DNA from: Bacillota bacterium
Lineage (GTDB): Bacteria; Bacillota; Clostridia; Peptostreptococcales; Anaerovoracaceae
Assembly (NCBI GenBank): GCA_029219125.1
Contig: JAQXSU010000172.1
Span: 1 to 7,536 of the forward strand
DNA length: 7,536 bases
Direction: 5' to 3'
Positions within the stretch are counted from its first letter, which is position 1. Each line of letters opens with the position of its first letter. This document shows, one piece after another, positions 1 through 6,444 of this stretch. A program made the position numbers and the translations under genes. The notes beneath the pieces are model-generated. The model did no database searches, was not told where the DNA came from, and saw nothing but the letters and a program-made list of their open reading frames with translations.

Positions 1-144
1 GTACAATATATTGCTACAGAATATGGCTGTGTCAATCTGAAGGAACTGAACATGTCTGACAGAGTGCGCGCAATGATTGGCCTGGCACATCCCGACTTCC
101 GTGATCAGCTGACGGAAGAAGCCAGAATGCATCATCTCATCTGA
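1..144 (+). CDS. Acyl-CoA:carboxylate CoA-transferase (acetyl-CoA hydrolase/transferase family), C-terminal end only
   Basis: This is the last 47 codons of a gene that enters from the left edge in frame 1 and stops at TGA 142-144. The visible peptide contains YIATEYG near its start and AHPDFRDQL near its end. These match the C-terminal region of the acetyl-CoA hydrolase/transferase family, which includes 4-hydroxybutyrate, butyryl and succinyl CoA-transferases. Members move CoA between an acyl-CoA and a free carboxylate such as acetate in the cytoplasm. The catalytic glutamate of the family lies upstream, outside the window, so the substrate cannot be decided. In a fermentative Clostridia context a 4-hydroxybutyrate or butyryl-CoA:acetate role is plausible, but that is inference. 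I see no convincing terminator between this gene and the next one 89 bases downstream. Confidence 0.85.
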   Translation, partial: VQYIATEYGCVNLKELNMSDRVRAMIGLAHPDFRDQLTEEARMHHLI

Positions 145-218
145 CCTACAGGCGCTGCACGAAATTATTTAATTTTTTCCTTTCATACTTTCTTTTGCCC
201 TGTGCAGAATAAGGACTG

Positions 219-224
219 AGGAGG
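219..224 (+). promoter_or_regulatory. Ribosome binding site of the Asn/Lys/Gln-rich small protein
   Basis: AGGAGG lies 9 bases before the ATG at 234. A second ATG at 226 sits only one base after this site and opens just ATG AAA CCA TGA, so the spacing favours 234 as the true start. Confidence 0.8.
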
Positions 225-233
225 GATGAAACC

Positions 234-377
234 ATGAAAGAATACGATTGTGAAAATAAGAACCAGAGCCAGAAGAATAAGCAGAACAACAAACAGAATA
301 ACAAACAGTCTGACAAGCAGACAGATAAGCAGAACAACCGTCAGTCCAACAAGCAGAACAACAAGTTCGAATACTAA
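234..377 (+). CDS. Small Asn/Lys/Gln-rich low-complexity protein, 47 aa
   Basis: This ORF of 47 codons (ATG 234, TAA 375-377) is preceded by a good AGGAGG site and followed within 30 bases by a strong terminator, so it is very likely translated. After a short head (MKEYDCENKN) the protein is almost entirely Asn, Lys and Gln with a few Ser, Asp, Thr and Arg, and it ends in FEY. There is no signal peptide and no hydrophobic segment. The DNA contains 12-base repeats: AAYAACAAACAG twice in tandem at 285-308, and AAGCAGAACAAC at 279-290, 327-338 and 351-362. The peptide should be highly charged, soluble and disordered. Small proteins of this composition occur in Clostridia genomes, from general memory, but I know of no assigned function. 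It may be read through from the CoA-transferase gene, since I see no clear promoter in the 89-base gap. Confidence 0.75.
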   Translation: MKEYDCENKNQSQKNKQNNKQNNKQSDKQTDKQNNRQSNKQNNKFEY

Positions 378-405
378 TATTCTGACCTGAAACAAAAAAA
401 CTATG

Positions 406-438
406 AGAAAAGAGCAGACCAAATCTGCTCTTTTCTTT
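406..438 (+). terminator. Intrinsic terminator after the small protein
   Basis: AGAAAAGAGCAGA (406-418) pairs perfectly with TCTGCTCTTTTCT (424-436) around a 5-base loop, giving a 13-bp stem. The T-rich right arm ends in TTT. An A-rich run (391-400) lies on the left side, so the element could also terminate transcription arriving on the minus strand. It separates the small gene from the promoter that begins four bases later. Confidence 0.88.
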
Positions 439-441
439 GCA

Positions 442-470
442 TTGACAGCATTTTTGTTATATAATATAAA
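442..470 (+). promoter_or_regulatory. Sigma-A type promoter of the three-gene membrane operon
   Basis: A perfect -35 box TTGACA (442-447) is followed after 17 bases by TATAAA (465-470), one mismatch from the -10 consensus. The start site should fall near 477, giving a leader of about 25 bases before the ATG at 502. This also argues against the in-frame ATG at 403, which lies inside the upstream terminator region and before the promoter. Confidence 0.85.
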
Positions 471-485
471 GAAGTATATAATTGT

Positions 486-493
486 AAGGAAGG
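486..493 (+). promoter_or_regulatory. Ribosome binding site deciding the start at 502
   Basis: AAGGAAGG lies 8 bases upstream of the ATG at 502. It supports that start over the ATG at 403, 99 bases further upstream in the same frame. Confidence 0.7.
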
Positions 494-501
494 CCGGAAA
501 A

Positions 502-1323
502 ATGGAATTTCGGGAATGGATGGAAAAAATCTGGGAATACTGTCAGGAACACTGGATCGGACTGGCTGCCGCAGGGCTGGTGGTCCTGATTTTGCTGCTT
601 TCTGCCTGGCTTGTGCATCTGGCAAGGCGGGATCAGCAGGAGGAAGTATCTCTAAAGGAAATTCAGCCGGAATCCGCGCCTGAGAACCAAACGGAACAGG
701 AGCCCGAAGCCGAGCCGGATCCGGAGAATGAACCGGAGAATGAACCTGAAACGGAACCGGAAGACGAACCGAAGCCGGACGGCGAGCCGGAAGCTGCCGA
801 TGAACCGGAGGAAACGCTGTGCGAAGCAGCTTCCGCGAAAGATGAGGCATATGAGCTTCTGGACATTCTGAAATCCATCAATGCAAGAATTTCAGAAGAG
901 CGCAATGTGCAGGATACAAAAAGTCCGGCAGAGGCAGCAGAAGTGTGCGAAAAAGCAGAGGTGCCGGCAGAGGCAGCAGCCAGAGGACTGGTGGCACAGA
1001 TTATTCGCGGTGCGGAAAAAGCCGGAGAGACGGCGGGAAGAGAAGTCGCTTCTATTAATCTGGAGATAGAAAAAGCGCGGCTGATCATTCGTTACACCGA
1101 TGAAAATGAAAAAACGGCAAGGATTCCTGAAGTGCTCCTCAGCGAGGGGGAAACGTCGGATTTTGAAGAGAACCGACAGCTTGTGAAACCGGAAGCGAAG
1201 AGGACTTCTGATGCTTGTGAACCGCAGAGCACACCGAAAAAATTCGGTTCGGATAATATGAACAGAACGCGTTCGGGCCGTGTCTACACGGAAGAGGAAC
1301 TGCGCGAAAAAATCAAAGAGTAA
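502..1323 (+). CDS. Single-pass membrane protein with Glu/Pro-rich acidic region, unknown function, 273 aa
   Basis: I do not recognise a named family. From the ATG at 502 the protein has a 17-residue acidic head, one hydrophobic helix at about residues 18-40, and then ARRD. The acid-rich head and the basic pair after the helix suggest N-outside, C-inside topology. Residues about 55-104 are a Glu/Pro repeat (EPEN, EPET, EPED) that is probably extended and disordered. Residues 112-132 look helical. Residues 185-216 look like a folded core with alternating hydrophobics (INLEIEKARLIIRYTDENEK at its start). The tail, about residues 245-273, is basic and ends in SGRVYTEEELREKIKE. It is the first gene of an operon: its stop is 14 bases before the next ATG, and the next two genes are also membrane proteins. 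The in-frame extension to 403 is rejected because promoter and RBS lie inside it. A role as a membrane-anchored partner of the downstream proteins is inference. Confidence 0.85.
   Translation: MEFREWMEKIWEYCQEHWIGLAAAGLVVLILLLSAWLVHLARRDQQEEVSLKEIQPESAPENQTEQEPEAEPDPENEPENEPETEPEDEPKPDGEPEAADEPEETLCEAASAKDEAYELLDILKSINARISEERNVQDTKSPAEAAEVCEKAEVPAEAAARGLVAQIIRGAEKAGETAGREVASINLEIEKARLIIRYTDENEKTARIPEVLLSEGETSDFEENRQLVKPEAKRTSDACEPQSTPKKFGSDNMNRTRSGRVYTEEELREKIKE
694..813 (+). repeat. Glu/Pro-coding short repeats inside the first operon gene
   Basis: Codons for residues 65-104 are degenerate repeats of GAR CCG GAR plus one variable codon. Two exact 12-base copies of CCGGAGAATGAA sit in tandem at 721-732 and 733-744. 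Expansion or contraction by 12 bases would keep the frame. Confidence 0.75.
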
Positions 1324-1326
1324 TAC

Positions 1327-1332
1327 TGGAGG
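1327..1332 (+). promoter_or_regulatory. Ribosome binding site of the zinc-ribbon gene
   Basis: TGGAGG lies 5 bases before the ATG at 1338, in the 14-base gap after the previous stop. This placement supports co-translation from one message. Confidence 0.75.
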
Positions 1333-1337
1333 CAGAC

Positions 1338-3371
1338 ATGTTTTGTACCAACTGCGGAAAAAAATTGTATGAGGGAGACCGGTTCTGTGCATACTGCGGA
1401 ACCAAAGTCAGAGAGGAAGAACCAAAAGCGCGGCAGGAAATCGTTTTCAATCCTCCGTTCAGAGCAGAAGCGGAGCGGAGGACCTCAGAGATTTTTAAGG
1501 GCTTTTCCGAAACCAGCGAAGAACCGAAGAAACCGCGGCAGACAGAGCCTGCCCATTTTGACTGGAATCTTGACGGGTTTCCATCCGGCGAATCGAAAAA
1601 AACGGAAGATGTGAACTTCAACTGGGATTCTGTCATGGACAGAAAGCGGGGGGCAGACAGAGAGAACACGCGCAGCATCCCGGCAGTTCCTGTGGTAGAT
1701 AAGATTCATATCGGCGGAATGAAGATGTCCGATGCGGAACCGGCTGCTGGTTCGGGTGCAGACGGGGAGACGGCCGAAGCGACCGTGGACACAGAAAAAA
1801 TAAACGAAGCTGTGAAGACGGAAACCGTCACGGAAGCTGCGGAGCAGGAGGAAAATCCTGCAGAAGAAACCAGAGAGGAAGCTGCTGCCCGCCTGGAGGA
1901 TGAACTGTTTGGGAAGGATTATAAGGCGGTGGGATCTGAGGATTCGGACGACCGATCCAGGAATACGGCCCAGCTTGAGAAGTTCTATACCTATAACGAA
2001 AAGAAAGAGGCTTTTCAGGAGCTTTTAGATAAAGAATATGAACGGCTCAGATCCATGGAAGAGGAACGGAAACCGGATGCGGAGTCTCTGGAGTTCACCT
2101 GGGCAGGAAGGCTGTTCCCGCAGCAGGACGAGGCAGCGGAGGAGGAAACCGTTTCCGATGATACCATAGATTTTTCTCCGATCCGGGAAGAAGCAAAGCT
2201 GCGGAGTCAGATGGACCGGGATCCGGAACAGGCAGTGGAGACAGAGAAATCTGAGGTATCTGCGGCCGAAGATCCAGAGCCTGAAACAGCTGCGGCGCAG
2301 GAAGTAACGATGGAAGAACCGTCGGGTGAAGAACTGAAAGATGAAGAACCGGCGGATGAAGAACCGTCAGCGGAAGAACAGGCCGCTGAAGAACTGCCCA
2401 CCGAAGAACCGGCGGATGAAGAACAGGAAGATGAAGAACCGGCGACTGCAGAACCGGCGACTGCAGAACCGGCGGATGACGATTCTGCACCCAGCTGCAG
2501 TCCGGACGAGAAGCTGCGGCTCAGGTACTCTGACGTCTTTCCCAGGGAAAGCATTGCTGCTGGCAGCGATGATAGCAGTTCTGATGATACAGAGCCTGCA
2601 GCAGATGACGGGAAGACCGGAGATGGCGAAAAGCAGCAGGCGGCAGCGGGAATCCCGGAGCTCTTCGATGAAGACGAGGAAGACCAGGAAGAAGACAGGA
2701 AGGGAATGAACCTGTTTGTCAAACTGATTGTCATGCTGCTGGTACTGCTGATCGTGCTGGAAGGCATCGTTCTGGCTGCGAAATTCATCGCACCGGAAAG
2801 TACTTTTTCCATTCAGGCAAATGCTTTCGTAGAGAAGATTCTGGACAAGGTCACCGGAGGAAGCGGGTCGCCGCAGGATGCGGAAGATCCGGAAGGCTCT
2901 GACGGGGACGGCGATGCAGACCTGCCGAAAGAGACCTATCTGAGCGGCATTCTGCGTGAGAGAGTTCCGGAGCCGGAAACCATCGGTCAGGTGCTGGAAG
3001 ATACAGAACTGAAATACGATAATAAAAAGAACTATGCTTTCGGAGAGCAGCTCGCAGAATCGGAAGCTTTCGTCGACGAAACGTGGAAAACCGGAGAAGA
3101 TGGTAAGACGATTACGAAAGCCGATGCGATGATGAACGCCGTGGTTACATATTTTGACCAGTGGAAGGCGACCAATGAGGATACCAGCCTGATAGGCATT
3201 AATAAATTGGAAATTGGAGAGATTCGAACAGGGGAAGAGGGGTACTATGTGCTTTGCCGGCTGACCTTTGCAGGCGAAGACGGCGATGAAATCGTGAAGT
3301 ATGTGACAGTGAACGTGAAAGAGTCTCAGGATTCCATGGTAATCAATGAAACAAAGGAGGAGACGATTTAA
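1338..3371 (+). CDS. Zinc-ribbon membrane protein with long acidic linker and extracytoplasmic C-terminal domain, 677 aa
   Basis: The first 25 residues are a zinc ribbon with C3, C6, C17 and C20 in a CxxC-x10-CxxC pattern. Residues 25-455 are mostly acidic and low in complexity, with several conserved-looking islands: FDWNLDGF (74-81), FNWDSV (94-99), KFYTYNEKKEAFQELLDKEY (215-234, likely helical) and LEFTWAGRLF (251-260). A pentad repeat rich in EEPAD covers about 326-381. One membrane helix lies at about 457-482. After it comes a short acidic Gly/Ser/Asp linker and a C-terminal domain of about 150 residues (530-677) with mixed helix and strand character. Basic residues just before the helix and the metal site at the N-terminus fit a cytoplasmic N-terminus and an outside C-terminus. 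Zinc-ribbon plus single helix plus outer domain is a common Clostridia and Bacilli layout, but I cannot name a specific family. It ends on the base that starts the UPF0182 ATG, so coupling is likely. Confidence 0.88.
   Translation: MFCTNCGKKLYEGDRFCAYCGTKVREEEPKARQEIVFNPPFRAEAERRTSEIFKGFSETSEEPKKPRQTEPAHFDWNLDGFPSGESKKTEDVNFNWDSVMDRKRGADRENTRSIPAVPVVDKIHIGGMKMSDAEPAAGSGADGETAEATVDTEKINEAVKTETVTEAAEQEENPAEETREEAAARLEDELFGKDYKAVGSEDSDDRSRNTAQLEKFYTYNEKKEAFQELLDKEYERLRSMEEERKPDAESLEFTWAGRLFPQQDEAAEEETVSDDTIDFSPIREEAKLRSQMDRDPEQAVETEKSEVSAAEDPEPETAAAQEVTMEEPSGEELKDEEPADEEPSAEEQAAEELPTEEPADEEQEDEEPATAEPATAEPADDDSAPSCSPDEKLRLRYSDVFPRESIAAGSDDSSSDDTEPAADDGKTGDGEKQQAAAGIPELFDEDEEDQEEDRKGMNLFVKLIVMLLVLLIVLEGIVLAAKFIAPESTFSIQANAFVEKILDKVTGGSGSPQDAEDPEGSDGDGDADLPKETYLSGILRERVPEPETIGQVLEDTELKYDNKKNYAFGEQLAESEAFVDETWKTGEDGKTITKADAMMNAVVTYFDQWKATNEDTSLIGINKLEIGEIRTGEEGYYVLCRLTFAGEDGDEIVKYVTVNVKESQDSMVINETKEETI
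2313..2480 (+). repeat. 15-bp periodic repeat coding for EEPAD-like pentads
   Basis: The region repeats a five-codon unit related to GAAGAACCGGCGGAT. A 22-base segment starting GAAGAACCGGCGGAT occurs identically at 2343-2364 and 2403-2424, exactly 60 bases (four units) apart. A variant unit GGCGACTGCAGAACC is present twice in perfect tandem at 2441-2455 and 2456-2470. All copies stay in frame, so slippage would alter linker length without breaking the protein. Confidence 0.85.
3353..3360 (+). promoter_or_regulatory. Ribosome binding site of the UPF0182 gene, inside the zinc-ribbon gene
   Basis: AAAGGAGG lies 10 bases before the ATG at 3371 and within the last codons of the upstream gene. The start overlaps the upstream stop as TAATG, an arrangement typical of translational coupling. 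Confidence 0.85.
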
Positions 3372-6271
3372 TGGAAAAAGTCCAAAAGAGAATCAGTATT
3401 GTGATCCTGATTATTGTCATTTTACTGGCAGTGTTTTTCAGTGCGATCCGCTTTATTACTGATTTCATGTGGTTCCAGGAAATGGGCTATGTGGATGTGT
3501 TCTTCAAACAGCTGGTCACCCAGCTGACGGTAGGCATCCCGACCTTCCTGGTGGTGACCGGACTGGTGGTTCTGTATTTGAACCATCTGCGAAAAAGTTA
3601 TTTCAAGAAGATTGCGTCCAGTGAGGATACAAACCTGAAAAAGCTGAAGAAGACAACGCTGATCTTCGCAGCGATTTTCGGTATTTTCACTACGGTGACG
3701 ACGGTGACGGAACTCTGGTTTGACATTCTGAAGTTTGCCAACAGCACGGACTTCAACATTGCAGACCCGCTGTTCCATATGGACATTTCGTTCTATATTT
3801 TCCGTCTGGAATTCCTCTCCCAGCTGAATGAGATACTCATCGGCGTCATTGTGGGATTCGTTGTGCTGACGATTCTGTATTACATCGTCCTGATGACCGT
3901 GAGAACGCCGGATGTGTTCAAAGAAGAGCCTGCACAGAGCAGCGAAGCATTCGGACAGCAGGGTGAAGACGGCGAGCGGTATGGCGGAAATGCCAATCCG
4001 TTTGAAAACAGCAGTGCCGGCGGCAATGATCCGTTCGGCAAGTTTGCGGAAGCCTTCTTCGGCAAGAAGGCGGCGCCGCGTCCTGTGAAACCGAAAAAGC
4101 AGTTTGATGATAACAATTTCAAACAGCTGATGTCCATTGCATCGGGGAAGATCGGCCTGCTGGGCTTCATATTTTTCATCATGCTGGCCATCAATTTCTT
4201 CCTGCGGCAGTTCGATCTGCTGCATGTGCATACCGGTGCGGTATACGGAGCGGGCTTCACAGATGTAAACATCACACTGTGGATGTACCGGATTCTCTGC
4301 GTACTTTCGGTTCTTGCCGCGATTCTCTTCGTGGTGCATATGAAGAAAAAGAATTACAAGAAGCTGCTGACGGTTCCTGTGATCATGATCCTTGTGGGCG
4401 TGATCGGTTCCGGCGCAGGATACCTGATTCAGAACTTTGTGGTATCTCCGGATGAAATCAACAAGGAAAGCAAATATCTGGCGTGGAACGTCGAATACAC
4501 CCAGTATGCATACCAGCTGGATGATGTGAGCGTCAAGCCTTTCGCGGCAGACGATACGCTGACGGCCGCTGACATCAATGCAAACACTGAAACCATAAAC
4601 AACATCCGAATCAACGATTTTGATCCGGCGAAACAGTTCTATAACCAGACCCAGAGTATCCGTCAGTACTACACCTTTAACGACGTGGATCCGGACCGGT
4701 ATATGATCAACGGGGAGTATACACAGACATTCCTGACCACTCGTGAAATCGATGAGTCCAAGATCACGGACACCTGGCTGAACAAACATATCAAATATAC
4801 CCACGGCTACGGCGTAGCCCTGTCCAGAGTGGACAAGGTGACAGCCAGCGGACAGCCTGACGTGCTCATCGGAAACATTCCGCCGGAATCCACGGTAGAT
4901 GAGATTCAGATTGACCGTCCGGAGATTTACTTCGGCGAGCTGTCCAACGATTACGTTATCGTGGGCACGGACGAAAAGGAATTCGACTATCCGAAGGGCG
5001 AGAGCAACTCTTATACGGAATACGAAGGAACAGCCGGTATCAAGATGAACTTCTTCAACCGTATCCTGTTCTCCATCCGGGAAGCCAACCTGAAGATGCT
5101 GGTTTCCTCCAACATCAACAGCAATTCCAGGATCATCATCAACCGGAACGTGATGGACAGAATTCAGACTATCATGCCATATCTGGCTTATGAGGATGAT
5201 CCGTATATGGTGACCACAGACGGAAAACTGTACTGGATGGTGGATGCGTATACCACCAGTTCCTATTATCCGTATGCAGAACCGTTCAACGGACAGCAGA
5301 ACTACATCAGAAACTCCGTCAAGGTGGTCGTGGATGCATACAACGGCGATGTTAACTTCTACATCGTGGACGAGACGGATCCGATCGCACAGACTTATGC
5401 GAAAATCTATCCTACCCTGTTCAAGACGGCAGATCAGATGCCGGAGGGTCTGAAAGCCCATATCCGGTACCCGAACACTCTGCTGACCATTCAGGCAGGC
5501 ATCTATACCAGATACCACATGGAAGATGTGAATGTATTCTATCAGAACGAAGACCTGTGGGATATCGCATATGAAGTATATGGCACAGAACGTGTGCAGA
5601 TGCAGCCGAACTACTACATTGCCAAGCTGCCGGATGGGGACAAGGCAGAGTTCTTTAACTCCATCGCCTTCACGCCGAAGTCCAAGTGGAACATGACCGC
5701 TCTGATGGTAGCAAGAAATGATGGCGATGACTACGGCGAACTGGTGGTTTACCAGTTCCCGAAGAGCAAGACGGTTTACGGCCCGGAGCAGATTGAAGCG
5801 CAGATTGACCAGAACACGGAAATCTCCAAGGAATTCTCTCTGTGGAGTTCCTCCGGTACATCCTACCGGCGCGGAAACATGTTCATCATTCCGATCAACA
5901 CTTCAATTCTGTATGTGGAGCCGGTTTATCTGGAAGCGACCAACTCCAGTATTCCGGAAGTAAAGCGTATTATCATGGCCTATGATGATAAGATCGCTTA
6001 CGAAAATACGGTAGCCGAATGTCTGGTTTCCCTCTTCGGTGATGCGGCAGAAGAAGGCGTGGGAACGCCGGATGACGGCCTGAATTCCGATGGAGAGACT
6101 GCGGGTGAAGGCGGCGGACAGACCGACGTGCCGATGTCGCAGACTGAACTGATCCAGAAGGCGGCTGAGGCCTTCGATAAGGCACAGGAAGCACAGCAGA
6201 ACGGCGACTGGGCAGATTACGGAAAATATCTGGACGAACTGGAAAAATATCTGGATGAACTTGCAAGTTAA
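3371..6271 (+). CDS. UPF0182 family (COG1615) integral membrane protein, 966 aa
   Basis: The protein has seven predicted membrane helices in its first third, at about residues 8-28, 52-71, 96-116, 155-176, 259-278, 301-323 and 332-353. A large, probably extracytoplasmic domain follows from 354 to about 890. Features I associate with UPF0182 are DFMWFQEMGYVDVFFKQ (31-47) after the first helix, KYTHGYGVALSRV (475-487), RPEIYFGE (516-523), the NYIRNSVKVVVDAYNGDVNF stretch (644-663), HIRYPNTLL (697-705), and the YGPEQ and SILYVEPVYL segments (803-854). The tail after a Gly/Asp-rich linker (891-920) is a helical end containing NGDWADYGKYLDELEKYLDE, also usual for the family. The loop between helices 4 and 5 (about 178-257) is long and rich in Gly, Asn and Phe. 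Length is close to that of other family members. The family is widespread in Actinobacteria, Clostridia and cyanobacteria, but its function is not established as far as I know. It is the last gene of the operon, followed by a terminator. Confidence 0.95.
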   Translation: MEKVQKRISIVILIIVILLAVFFSAIRFITDFMWFQEMGYVDVFFKQLVTQLTVGIPTFLVVTGLVVLYLNHLRKSYFKKIASSEDTNLKKLKKTTLIFAAIFGIFTTVTTVTELWFDILKFANSTDFNIADPLFHMDISFYIFRLEFLSQLNEILIGVIVGFVVLTILYYIVLMTVRTPDVFKEEPAQSSEAFGQQGEDGERYGGNANPFENSSAGGNDPFGKFAEAFFGKKAAPRPVKPKKQFDDNNFKQLMSIASGKIGLLGFIFFIMLAINFFLRQFDLLHVHTGAVYGAGFTDVNITLWMYRILCVLSVLAAILFVVHMKKKNYKKLLTVPVIMILVGVIGSGAGYLIQNFVVSPDEINKESKYLAWNVEYTQYAYQLDDVSVKPFAADDTLTAADINANTETINNIRINDFDPAKQFYNQTQSIRQYYTFNDVDPDRYMINGEYTQTFLTTREIDESKITDTWLNKHIKYTHGYGVALSRVDKVTASGQPDVLIGNIPPESTVDEIQIDRPEIYFGELSNDYVIVGTDEKEFDYPKGESNSYTEYEGTAGIKMNFFNRILFSIREANLKMLVSSNINSNSRIIINRNVMDRIQTIMPYLAYEDDPYMVTTDGKLYWMVDAYTTSSYYPYAEPFNGQQNYIRNSVKVVVDAYNGDVNFYIVDETDPIAQTYAKIYPTLFKTADQMPEGLKAHIRYPNTLLTIQAGIYTRYHMEDVNVFYQNEDLWDIAYEVYGTERVQMQPNYYIAKLPDGDKAEFFNSIAFTPKSKWNMTALMVARNDGDDYGELVVYQFPKSKTVYGPEQIEAQIDQNTEISKEFSLWSSSGTSYRRGNMFIIPINTSILYVEPVYLEATNSSIPEVKRIIMAYDDKIAYENTVAECLVSLFGDAAEEGVGTPDDGLNSDGETAGEGGGQTDVPMSQTELIQKAAEAFDKAQEAQQNGDWADYGKYLDELEKYLDELAS

Positions 6272-6311
6272 GCCGGATTGTGCTACACTTTTATCTTAAA
6301 TAATGGTATTT

Positions 6312-6352
6312 TAAGTGTGCAAGGGGACGCATGCCGTCTCCCTGCACATTTA
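6312..6352 (+). terminator. Terminator hairpin at the end of the membrane operon
   Basis: The left arm 6312-6329 (TAAGTGTGCAAGGGGACG) pairs with the right arm 6335-6352 (CGTCTCCCTGCACATTTA) around the loop CATGC. There is one A-C mismatch and two G-T pairs across 18 positions. The following T-tract is weak and broken (TATGCTTT). It lies 41 bases after the UPF0182 stop, and the stable stem makes it the likely end of the operon. Confidence 0.75.
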
Positions 6353-6393
6353 TGCTTTGAACTTGGGGAGGCAATCTTAAGTAACTAAAAAAG

Positions 6394-6422
6394 TGGAATA
6401 ACAGTATAAAATATGTTAAAAT
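6394..6422 (+). promoter_or_regulatory. Candidate extended -10 promoter for the tnpB unit
   Basis: TGTTAAAAT (6414-6422) fits an extended -10 (TGnTATAAT) with one mismatch in the hexamer. TGGAAT at 6394-6399 is a poor -35 at 17-base spacing. Transcription would begin near 6429, just before the ATG at 6447. The AT-rich setting makes chance matches easy, so this is tentative. Confidence 0.4.
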
Positions 6423-6444
6423 GTACTCACTTTAAATCAATTCT

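Noticed and set aside
162..178. AAATT-ATTT-AATTT followed by T residues, as a possible terminator of the CoA-transferase gene.
   Set aside because: The stem is only five A-T pairs and too weak to call. A separate CTGCAC/GTGCAG pair (155-160, 202-207) is too far apart to help.
234..377. The regular 12-base repeats in the small gene considered as a CRISPR-like or minisatellite array.
   Set aside because: The units are short, degenerate and in phase with codons of a translated ORF, and no spacers of constant length are present.
183..422. Highly hydrophobic 79-residue minus-strand ORF opposite the Asn/Lys/Gln-rich gene, resembling a small membrane toxin.
   Set aside because: Its Leu/Val-rich content is the direct complement of AAC, AAG and CAG codons on the plus strand. 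It begins at a TTG within the terminator region with no ribosome binding site, so it is a composition artefact.
403..501. In-frame N-terminal extension of the first operon gene back to ATG 403.
   Set aside because: The extension covers the upstream terminator hairpin and the operon promoter. The start at 502 has its own ribosome binding site and a coherent protein head.
2095..2812. Long Ser- or Pro-rich minus-strand ORFs and a basic plus-strand ORF across the acidic repeat region.
   Set aside because: They are alternate-frame readings of the 15-bp repeat and of Glu/Asp-rich codons, with no translation signals.
3422..5518. A 698-codon minus-strand ORF opposite the UPF0182 gene.
   Set aside because: It is a long open antisense frame produced by codon bias of the real gene. 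The translation has no recognisable domain, and the plus-strand frame carries clear family motifs throughout.
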